Shown here: piece by piece, positions 45,512 to 58,887 of the stretch
How positions within the stretch are numbered: position 1 is the first letter of the stretch
Layout of the letters: the number at the start of each line of letters is the position of its first letter
Source: Pseudomonadota bacterium
Lineage (GTDB): Bacteria > Pseudomonadota > Gammaproteobacteria > Xanthomonadales > Rhodanobacteraceae
Direction: 5' to 3'
Assembly (NCBI GenBank): GCA_021793575.1
Contig: JAJYSM010000014.1
Span: forward strand, 1-58,887
Length of the DNA: 58,887 nt
Notes under the pieces: generated by a model
The model's input: the letters and a program-made list of their open reading frames with translations, nothing else
What the model was told of the DNA's origin: nothing
Databases searched by the model: none
Position numbers and translations under genes: made by a program

Positions 45512-48500
45512 TTAGAAGTCGTAAGTGACTCCGAAACGCACGTAGCGAGGTTGCTCGTACGAAAGCGGCACGTTCCAGGTGGAGCTCAACGTGTTCTTTC
45601 CAGACTCCGAGTAAGCACGGAACTGTGTGATCTGCTGCTGGTTGAACACGTTGAAGACATCGACGCTGAAACCGAGTCGATTCTCAGCCCACACCGGACG
45701 ATACTCAGCACTGAGGCTGAGGATTTCCTGCCACGGCGTACGGCCAGTGCTCCCCGGAGGAGCCGGTGTGCCGGTCGGTCCACAGAAATGATAAGAACCA
45801 CCGTATCCAAACGGATCAGTCTGAATCTGAGTAGCGCTGCCCGGGCCAAAATAACCGTAGCACGCCTTGGGAGTGCCTGAAAGTACTTGCAGGTTGCCAC
45901 CGACTAGCCACTCGGGAGTGATCTGGTAATAGCCGATCACCTTGAGCTGATGCGTGCGGTCGTTAGCCTGCGCGCCGCCGGAATACGTCATCACGCCGGC
46001 ATTGTCCCATGCCTCGGTCTGCGACACGTCCTGCTGGCCGATATTGGAAAGCACCGAGCCCTCGTAGTTGCCGAAGCTGCGCGACCAGACGTAGTCGATC
46101 TTGCCGAACCACTTGCCATCAAACGGGTGCTCCAAGTACAGCTCAAGTGCTCCGTACTTGCGGTTGAGCCTTGGCATGCCCCACGCCGACCAAGGAATAT
46201 TGAGGACACTGTAGCCGCCTGCGCCATTCGAAACATTGATTTTGGCATCGCGACCTGGATTAAGGATGTAGCAACCGGTGGAACCGAGGGCAGCCACGGG
46301 GTCAAGCCCCTGCTTCACCGCATAGGCTTGGATCACGTTGTCATCGCAGACGTCATCCAATGCATTGCGCATGACGCGGTACTGGGCGCGTGCACCGTAA
46401 GTCCATTTCTGGCCAAAAGCATCAAGCGCTTTGTCGAAACCGAGGATGTACTCATCCTGATACTCGGCTTTAGCGTTGTTGCTGGTTACGGTCTTCGGAT
46501 CAGGCGGCACGCCAAACTCGTTATTGGCCGATACGCCGGGGTAGCGATCCTGAGGAATCTGCGTGAGTCCGGTAGGCGCGCCCGTGGTGGGGTCGATACC
46601 CGTATACGTGAAATACTGATCGGTAAAGGTGCTGCCCGCTGCGCCGCGAATGGCCACGTTTGCGGGCTCGGCCAAGTAGTAGCGGCCCACGTTGCCGTAG
46701 ACCTTGAAGCTGGAGTCACCGTTGACGTCCCAAGTGGCGCCGATGCGCGGCGCCCACTGCGGCTTGGTCAGTCGCAGGTACGGCACGCCGTCCGGGTTGT
46801 AGTTGGTGAACTGGTCGTTGCGGATGCCAATGGTCGCCAGTATGCGGTCACTGATCTGCCACTGATCCTCGATGTACTGGGCAGTCTGCTTGACGCGTGC
46901 GCTTGCGGAATTGGAATAGATTTCCTTGGCTACGTAGTAGCCGCTACCGCCTGGCGCTCCTACGCTCTCACCTGGAAGAGTCTGGATCGGCGCGTTAGGA
47001 TTACTATGCGAATCTCCATAGACCCAGTAGTAACCTGGGCCGGATGGCGTAGTACCAATATTGATCGAATGGGTGGTGAGGTTGTCGATACCAGCGGTGA
47101 TCGAGTGGTTGCCGATCTTGTAATTGACGTCCAGTCGCAGATTGCTCGTGGTGTCATGGGAACGGGGATCATTGACCAGCTGGTTGATCTGCGAACCGAC
47201 TATCGGGCCACCGGGAGTGTAGGCCGGATCCTGGAATTGGGAATTTGCAATGAATGCATCCGAACCACCCGCTGCCTGGCTGTAGTTCGTTATCTTCATC
47301 TGGCCGTACAGCGCTTCCACCGTAAGGTTGTCGGTGACGTAACCGGTGTATTTGGCTACCCAAATGTCCGAGCCATCCTTGGTATGCGTCGCCGGGCCCT
47401 TGAAAGCGCCTCGCGCCCCCTTGTTCTGACCTGGCGTGTATTGATACTTATAAACATTGCCGGAGTATTCGCGCTTGTTGGAGGCTCCGGTCAGCTCGAG
47501 GATGTTGCTGTCGGTGATGTTCCAGTCGAGCTTGGCGTACCATTTCGGCAAGGAAATATTGTACGTGGTGTCCGTCTGCGTGTTGACATTCGCAACCCGG
47601 TCGCCGCTGACCTGGTGATCCGCCTCCACCGAGGCAAACATGAACAGCTTGTCCTTGATCAGCGGGCCGCCGATGTAGGCATCCTCAATGTGCTCCCAAG
47701 CCGTGTTGTTGTTGCGGTACTGATAGATTTGCCCCTGTTTGGTCGGTGCGTATTGCGGACCGGTGGGGTAAAACGCGTTGCCGGGGGAAGATTGCAGCTG
47801 GCTCGGTATCCACCACTCCGACACGCCAAAGTGCCACTCGTTGGTACCGCGCTTGCCAACCATGTTGATCACGCCACCATCGGAGCGGCCATAGGCTGCA
47901 CCATACCCGCCGGTAAGCACTTGCTCCTGGTCGATCGAGCCATACGGGAGCGTCAGGCCACCGAAATTGTGGAGGGGGTCGGTGGTGTTGAATCCGTTGA
48001 TGTAATAGGCGTTCTCGGCGATTGACGAGCCACCAAAGGAAACCAACGTCTGGCCGGTGGCGCTCGTGTAATAGGCACTGCCGGTGTTGACGCCGGGAGC
48101 GAGAATGGCGATGGCCTCTGCGTTTCGCGCGATCGGAAGCTTCTTCAATTCATCCGCAGTGACCACCATGCGCGTGTCCATCTGGCTCACGTCGATGGCC
48201 GGAACGGCGTTGGCGGTAACCGTAATGCCGCTGAGATTTTGCGTGCCGACAGGCGCACCCGTGCCCGTGAACGACACCCGAGTGCCTGCGCCCACGGTAA
48301 GCGTCACGTTGTTCTGCGAGTCAAGCGTCTTGCCATCGCGTTTGAGGGTGACCGTATACGTATCCAGCGGCAGAGCACTCGCTGAATAACGACCGTTCGC
48401 ACCGACTGGTACCTCGCGACTAACGCCGCTGGCACCCTGGATCACGACGGTTTCGCCACTTGCTACCGGAGCCGTGCCGAAAATTGCGCCCGTCGTCGAC

Positions 48501-48604
48501 TGGGCAAAAGCCACCCCACTCGAACCCAGGCAGACGGCCACTGCCATAGCCAAGGCGGTACGGCGCCCTACCGATCGTTTGGTTGTTACCGTGTGCAAGC
48601 TCAT
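45512..48604 (-). CDS. TonB-dependent outer-membrane receptor, Oar-like
   Basis: This protein has 1030 residues. A signal peptide ends near residue 35 (SGVAFAQS). A carboxypeptidase-regulatory-like beta domain follows (about 36-120, with SREVPVGANGRYSASALP and YTVTLKRDGKTLD), then a plug domain (about 130-250). The beta barrel is long, rich in Tyr, Asn and Gly, and ends in a C-terminal Phe (VRFGVTYDF). Oar-like receptors import oligopeptides or other large ligands through TonB. Codon use is less GC-rich than in the neighbouring genes. The 5' region is long and holds palindromic operator-like sites, and a terminator follows. Confidence 0.88.
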   Translation of the reverse strand: MSLHTVTTKRSVGRRTALAMAVAVCLGSSGVAFAQSTTGAIFGTAPVASGETVVIQGASGVSREVPVGANGRYSASALPLDTYTVTLKRDGKTLDSQNNVTLTVGAGTRVSFTGTGAPVGTQNLSGITVTANAVPAIDVSQMDTRMVVTADELKKLPIARNAEAIAILAPGVNTGSAYYTSATGQTLVSFGGSSIAENAYYINGFNTTDPLHNFGGLTLPYGSIDQEQVLTGGYGAAYGRSDGGVINMVGKRGTNEWHFGVSEWWIPSQLQSSPGNAFYPTGPQYAPTKQGQIYQYRNNNTAWEHIEDAYIGGPLIKDKLFMFASVEADHQVSGDRVANVNTQTDTTYNISLPKWYAKLDWNITDSNILELTGASNKREYSGNVYKYQYTPGQNKGARGAFKGPATHTKDGSDIWVAKYTGYVTDNLTVEALYGQMKITNYSQAAGGSDAFIANSQFQDPAYTPGGPIVGSQINQLVNDPRSHDTTSNLRLDVNYKIGNHSITAGIDNLTTHSINIGTTPSGPGYYWVYGDSHSNPNAPIQTLPGESVGAPGGSGYYVAKEIYSNSASARVKQTAQYIEDQWQISDRILATIGIRNDQFTNYNPDGVPYLRLTKPQWAPRIGATWDVNGDSSFKVYGNVGRYYLAEPANVAIRGAAGSTFTDQYFTYTGIDPTTGAPTGLTQIPQDRYPGVSANNEFGVPPDPKTVTSNNAKAEYQDEYILGFDKALDAFGQKWTYGARAQYRVMRNALDDVCDDNVIQAYAVKQGLDPVAALGSTGCYILNPGRDAKINVSNGAGGYSVLNIPWSAWGMPRLNRKYGALELYLEHPFDGKWFGKIDYVWSRSFGNYEGSVLSNIGQQDVSQTEAWDNAGVMTYSGGAQANDRTHQLKVIGYYQITPEWLVGGNLQVLSGTPKACYGYFGPGSATQIQTDPFGYGGSYHFCGPTGTPAPPGSTGRTPWQEILSLSAEYRPVWAENRLGFSVDVFNVFNQQQITQFRAYSESGKNTLSSTWNVPLSYEQPRYVRFGVTYDF

Positions 48605-49257
48605 CAGCGAATCTCCCCAAAATTGAATGATGTGTCTTGAATTTGCGTGAATCCGGATCGCCCGGTGTTCCTGCCTCGCGGTGTATCTGGTGCTTGCACG
48701 ACACCCCTCAGAACTGTGGCGCCGGCAGGCAGATACCCAAACCGCACTCTCGAACCGACCATGCTGCGTCGGCTTTTCTTGATGCCCGAATGGATCAAGT
48801 TGGCGACCCGCTCACATTCGAACTCTTCACGGAACTTAAATCCCGCTGCAACGAAATGTCAACAAAGCATTCTGTCGTAATTTCATTACGTAATATATTA
48901 CGCAAACCGCTCATGCCAGAACCGTTGCAAGGCCTTGAAATACATTTGAATGGGCCCGTCCCTCACGCCGGAGTGACGTGCAAATCGCGGCGATGCAATT
49001 ATTTCATGCCGTCGGCCGCAGATAATGCGTTTCCCGGCCTGCCATGCGCATTTACTTGCGATTATCGAGGAATATTTTCCGAGGCGGCCGCATGGCACCG
49101 AGCGCCATGACCGCGAGGCGGGCTGCCTCAGCGCAGATCACCCGAAAATCGGCATGGCTACGCCCGGCGATCTTCGCCGGATGCACGTGATGGCTATCTG
49201 GGCGGGACCCGGGTGCAAGCGCCGGGGCGGTGCCGGCGGACACGGAGCCGCCGCGTC
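48605..49257. other. Long intergenic region upstream of the TonB receptor
   Basis: About 650 bases between the receptor start and the gltD stop, both on the minus strand. Open frames here are short and not protein-like. The stretch near 48800-48960 is markedly AT-rich, as expected of a promoter, and contains the CGTAAT palindromes. No tRNA or clear small RNA was recognised. Confidence 0.6.
48876..48902. promoter_or_regulatory. Overlapping CGTAAT palindromes, candidate operator of the TonB receptor
   Basis: CGTAAT-TTC-ATTACG (48876-48890) and CGTAATATATTACG (48889-48902) are two perfect inverted repeats that share a CG. They lie in the most AT-rich part of the region, about 270 bases before the receptor start. 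This looks like a tandem binding site for a dimeric regulator; the regulator is not identified, and a long leader transcript is implied if it controls the receptor. Confidence 0.5.
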
Positions 49258-55735
<6,478 letters not shown>

Positions 55736-55951
55736 GGTGCCTCCCGGCGGATGAAAAGGCCGAGCGTGCTGAGTCTGCGCTGCCACAGGCGCCGTCGCTG
55801 CACGAAGGGTGGACGCCGACTAAAGCACACTTGGTGCGGCGCGTCAAAGCATTTGGACGGCTATACGGCAATACGTGGCTCGCGCTATGCCCGGCGCGAT
55901 GATCGGCAACGGCGGCTCGCTACCGCTGCCGCGCTCGGTGATAATCGGCCG

Positions 55952-57184
55952 ATGCCCGATTCCTCCAGCCCCGCCCGCCGCACGCCCCGCCATCTGCTGG
56001 TCGCCGCCTTCATCGTGGGCTGCTGCCTTGCGGCCCCGCTGCATGCGCGTCAGGATGGCAAAAGCGCCAGCGAGCAGGCCGCAGCCCGGCAGAAGCTGGC
56101 CGAAGTGCGCAGCAAGATGGCAGCACTGGCCCGGCAGCAGGCCGACACCGCCGCGCGACGCGACAGCGTCAACGCCGCGCTGGCCCGCCAGGCTACCGCG
56201 CTGGCCGCAGCGGCGCAGGCGCTACATCAGACCGATCTGGATCTGGCGGCGAAGCAGCAGCAGCTCGACCAGCTGCAACAGCAGCGCAGCAGCCTGCAGC
56301 AGAACCTCGACCGCCAGCAGGCGGCGATCGCCGACCTGCTGCGCGCCACCTATGCGCTGGGCCACGGTTCGGACCTGCGCCTGCTGCTGGGCGACGAGGA
56401 CGTGGCGCGCGTCGCGCGGGCGCTGGTCTACTCGAAATACTTCCAGCAGGATCGCGTGCGCCGCGTGCAGCAGCTGATGAGCGACCTGGCCCGGCTGCAG
56501 CAGCTGGAAAGCTCGATCACCGCCGAGCAGCAGGCGCTGCAGGCCACCCGCACCCGGCGCGAGGCGCAGGCGCACGTGCTGGCGCAGCAGCGCGCCGCGC
56601 AGCAGAAGCTGGCTGCCGCCACCGACGCGCAGTACCAGGATCAGGCGCAGCGGCTGGCCGCGCTGAAGCGGAACGCGCAGTCGCTCAACCAGCTGGTCGA
56701 TCGTTTGCAACAGGCGATCGACGCGGCTGCCCACGCCGCCGCGCGCGAGGCGCAGGCGCGCGCTTCGGCGGCGCAGAAGCATCCCGGCCGGCCGCAGCCG
56801 CCGATCGAGGCCGGCAGCGCCACTGCCAACATCCGCGGCAATCTGCCGTGGCCGGCCAGCGGCGTGGTCAACAGCTACGGCAACGGCGTGCTGATCAAGG
56901 CCAGCGGCGGCAGCGAGGTGCACGCGGTGGCACGCGGCCGGGTGATCTACGCCGGCTATCTGCGCGGCTACGGCATGCTGCTGATCCTCAACCACGGCAA
57001 CGGCTGGATGAGCATGTACGGCAACAACGAAACCCTGCTGCACGGCGTCGGCGACCAGGTCGAGGCCGGCACCGCGATCGGCACCGCCAGCCCGCCTACC
57101 GGGATCAACACCGGCGTGTATTTCGAGCTGCGCAAGAACGGCCAGCCGGTCGATCCGCGCAGCTGGCTGAGCCAGCGCCGTTGA
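55952..57184 (+). CDS. envC: EnvC-type murein hydrolase activator
   Basis: This protein has 410 residues. A signal peptide ends near HARQDG (about 33), followed by a long coiled coil (about 35-265) and a C-terminal LytM domain (about 290-405). The LytM domain lacks the zinc ligands: the first motif is GNGVLIKA and the last is GVYFEL where active enzymes have HLHF. This is the expected degenerate state of EnvC, which activates AmiA/AmiB amidases at the septum. The start at 55952 is chosen because it gives a good signal sequence. Confidence 0.85.
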   Translation: MPDSSSPARRTPRHLLVAAFIVGCCLAAPLHARQDGKSASEQAAARQKLAEVRSKMAALARQQADTAARRDSVNAALARQATALAAAAQALHQTDLDLAAKQQQLDQLQQQRSSLQQNLDRQQAAIADLLRATYALGHGSDLRLLLGDEDVARVARALVYSKYFQQDRVRRVQQLMSDLARLQQLESSITAEQQALQATRTRREAQAHVLAQQRAAQQKLAAATDAQYQDQAQRLAALKRNAQSLNQLVDRLQQAIDAAAHAAAREAQARASAAQKHPGRPQPPIEAGSATANIRGNLPWPASGVVNSYGNGVLIKASGGSEVHAVARGRVIYAGYLRGYGMLLILNHGNGWMSMYGNNETLLHGVGDQVEAGTAIGTASPPTGINTGVYFELRKNGQPVDPRSWLSQRR

Positions 57185-57321
57185 CGCCACCGCGCGGGCA
57201 TCGCAGGCTAGCTCGGGTTCCGGCATGGAATTCGCTCACCGTTCGGTTGTCCCATTGCCTGGCCCCTTTCCTTTGCCTCGCGTTGCCCCGCAGCGCCTGA
57301 CCGTTGCACGGAGTGATCCCC

Positions 57322-58701
57322 ATGCGTTTTCCCTTCCGTGGCCCGACCCTGCTGCTGTTGGCGGCCCCGCTGCTGCTGACGATGCCGTTTGCGCATGCGC
57401 AGTCCGCGCCGGCGCGCGTGGCCGCGCCGCCGGTCGATCTGCCCGCCGCCGGCAGCAGCGCCCCGGCGCATGCCAGCACCAGCGCGGACCGGGTGGACCT
57501 CGACGACATCCGCAACTTCAGTCGCGTCTACGAGGTGGTGCGCCAGGCCTACGTGGAGAAGGTCAACAACAAGACCCTGATGAAGGCGGCGATCACCGGC
57601 ATGCTGAGCGAGCTCGATCCGCACAGCGAATACCTCGACAAGAAGGGCCTGGCCCAGCTCACCGAAGACACCACCGGCCAGTACAGCGGCCTCGGCATCG
57701 AGGTGCTGCAGGTCGACGGCGGCCTGCGCATCGTCTCGCCGATCGACGACACTCCGGCGGCGCGCGCCGGCATCAAGCCGGGCGACAGCATCGTCAAGAT
57801 CAACGGCACGCTGATCGATCCGCAGAATGTCGACAGCATGTACCAGCAGTTGCGCGGCAAACCGGGCAGCAAGATCGATCTGACCATCGTGCACGCGAAA
57901 AGCAGCAAGCTGATCGACCTGCATCTGGTGCGCCAGAACATCACCGTCAGCAGCGTCCGCGTGCGCGAGCTCGAACCCGGTTACGCCTATATCCGCATCA
58001 GTCAGTTCCAGGACGACACCGCCAGCGATCTGGAGAAAAAGCTCGGCGCGCTGATCGCCAAGGATGGTCCGCAGAAGGGCGCGGTGCTGGATCTGCGCAA
58101 CAACCCCGGCGGCCTGCTCACGGCCGCGGTATCGGTGAGCGATGATTTCCTCAACTCCGGCATCATCGTCACCACCCGCGGCCGGTTGCGGGACGCCAAC
58201 ATGAGCTTCAGCGCGCATCCGGGCGACCAGCTCAATGGCGCGCCGATGATCGTGCTGACCAACAACGGCACCGCCTCGGCCGCCGAGATCGTCTCCGGCG
58301 CGCTGAAGGACAACCACCGCGCGCTGACCATGGGCCAGCGCACGTTCGGCAAGGGCGTGGTGCAGACCGTGCTGCCGCTGGATGCCGACCACGCGGTGAA
58401 GATCACCACTGCGCGCTATTACACCCCGAACGGCACCTCGATCCAGGCCGAAGGCATCCAGCCGGACATCCCGCTGGCCGACCTCACGGTGCAAAAAGGC
58501 GACAGCACGCCCGCGCTGATCAACTCCGAAGCGGATCTGCCGCACCATCTGGCCAACGAAAACGCCAAGGCCGGCACCGCCGTCAGCAACGACGGCGCCG
58601 TCGACGGCCAGCTGGCCACCCGCGACTACGCGTTGGCGCAGGCGCTGAACGTGCTCAAGGGCATGGCGCTCGAGCGCCCCGCGGCCGTCAGCCGCCAGTG
58701 A
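57322..58701 (+). CDS. ctpA: C-terminal processing protease (S41, CtpA-type)
   Basis: This protein has 459 residues. The ATG at 57322 lies behind GGAG and is preferred to a TTG 18 bases earlier. It has a signal peptide to about residue 27 and a PDZ domain (about 105-190). The S41 core has nucleophile S319 in NGTASAAEIVSGAL and base K344 in RTFGKGVVQ. It would cleave periplasmic proteins at their C-terminus. Pairing with envC directly upstream is common in Gammaproteobacteria and fits cell-wall hydrolase control. Confidence 0.9.
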   Translation: MRFPFRGPTLLLLAAPLLLTMPFAHAQSAPARVAAPPVDLPAAGSSAPAHASTSADRVDLDDIRNFSRVYEVVRQAYVEKVNNKTLMKAAITGMLSELDPHSEYLDKKGLAQLTEDTTGQYSGLGIEVLQVDGGLRIVSPIDDTPAARAGIKPGDSIVKINGTLIDPQNVDSMYQQLRGKPGSKIDLTIVHAKSSKLIDLHLVRQNITVSSVRVRELEPGYAYIRISQFQDDTASDLEKKLGALIAKDGPQKGAVLDLRNNPGGLLTAAVSVSDDFLNSGIIVTTRGRLRDANMSFSAHPGDQLNGAPMIVLTNNGTASAAEIVSGALKDNHRALTMGQRTFGKGVVQTVLPLDADHAVKITTARYYTPNGTSIQAEGIQPDIPLADLTVQKGDSTPALINSEADLPHHLANENAKAGTAVSNDGAVDGQLATRDYALAQALNVLKGMALERPAAVSRQ

Positions 58702-58726
58702 TCCGCGACGACAGCGCTCGCTCGCC

Positions 58727-58758
58727 CGAGTAGCCGAGTAGCCGGGTAGCCGAGTAGC
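58727..58758. repeat. Four tandem 8-bp repeats
   Basis: CGAGTAGC is repeated four times, the third copy being CGGGTAGC. It lies just after ctpA and next to the presumed intron end. Its origin is unclear; slipped replication or a target-site feature are possible. Confidence 0.75.
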
Positions 58759-58762
58759 CAAG

Positions 58763-58887
58763 ATCGGGTAGGGAGCCGGAATACTCCGGCCCCCTCCCAC
58801 ACCACCGTACGTGCGGTTCCGCATACGGCGGTTCCTGTCGGCCATGTAGTTCATGCGAACTTCGAAGCCTTGAGCTTGTTTCGTTCG
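58763..58887 (-). mobile_element. 3' end of a group II intron (domains V-VI), cut by the window edge
   Basis: On the minus strand 58834-58801 folds as a 34-base hairpin. GCCGTATGCGG pairs with CCGCACGTACGGT through a two-base bulge, as in domain V of bacterial group II introns. A second hairpin follows (GGGAGGGGGCCGGAGTATTC pairing back to GGCTCCC, 58797-58770) like domain VI. The sequence then ends CTACCCGAT, with the AT/AY of an intron 3' end. The reverse transcriptase gene would lie to the right, outside the window. Assignment is by pattern memory. Confidence 0.5.

Noticed and set aside
45950-48025. A 691-codon open frame antisense to the TonB receptor.
   Set aside because: It has no recognisable domain or ribosome site, and the receptor on the other strand has a full signal peptide, plug, barrel and C-terminal Phe.

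Overview
The window looks like chromosomal DNA from a GC-rich gammaproteobacterium, most likely a xanthomonad-type host (Rhodanobacteraceae or relatives). This is inferred from the GTGGGAGCGACTTCAGTCGC-type inverted REP elements, an Oar-like TonB receptor, a LigB-type DNA ligase, a fused SpmA/SpmB protein and a widely separated gltB/gltD pair. No tRNA, rRNA or CRISPR array was seen.

The left half (about 1.57-28.1 kb) is one tightly packed, co-directional block of 22 genes. Most junctions overlap by 1-4 bases or leave only a few bases. It encodes a nearly complete anaerobic route from 4-hydroxybenzoyl-CoA or benzoyl-CoA to glutaryl-CoA. HcrCAB would remove the para-hydroxyl, and an ATP-dependent class I benzoyl-CoA reductase (BcrCBAD) would dearomatise the ring. 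Dch, Had and Oah then hydrate, oxidise and open the ring. A dehydrogenase/hydratase fusion, an SDR and two thiolases carry out the beta-oxidation steps. A ferredoxin and a KorAB 2-oxoacid:ferredoxin oxidoreductase would supply low-potential electrons. The block also encodes its TetR-type regulator, an acyl-CoA ligase, a 4HBT thioesterase and a MocA-type molybdopterin cytidylyltransferase for the Hcr cofactor. A 10-bp palindrome just upstream of the first gene is a candidate operator. Glutaryl-CoA dehydrogenase and an obvious benzoate-CoA ligase are not in the window.

The most unusual part of the block is a second BcrB/HgdB-type iron-sulfur protein with its own dedicated ATPase activase (21.7-23.8 kb), between hcrB and the ferredoxin. 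It is a one-subunit-plus-activase system, additional to BcrCBAD, and resembles double-cubane-cluster reductases in layout. A ketopantoate-reductase-like gene (11.7 kb) and a reversed-order dehydrogenase-hydratase fusion are further unusual members.

Facing this block is a minus-strand set (28.1-32.6 kb): tryptophanase, an XdhC-type molybdenum-enzyme maturation factor, a hemerythrin-like protein, a DUF2249 protein and a multi-pass membrane protein. An aromatic/aspartate aminotransferase diverges from tryptophanase. From about 33.9 kb onward the genes look like ordinary chromosome: srkA, a small membrane protein, a VOC protein, an RlmI-like methyltransferase, an AlaC-like aminotransferase, rmuC, folE, an EF-hand protein, ligB, a TANGO2/NRDE protein, an SpmAB fusion, the TonB receptor, gltD, gltB, envC and a CtpA-type protease.

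The edges carry marks of mobile DNA. At the left is a possible IS4-type transposase start and a 5'-truncated gene remnant. At the right is a structure resembling the 3' end (domains V-VI) of a group II intron. Around 34.9 and 41.1-41.45 kb are REP inverted pairs, the latter embedded in a 160-bp duplication that also contains a copied fragment of ligB.
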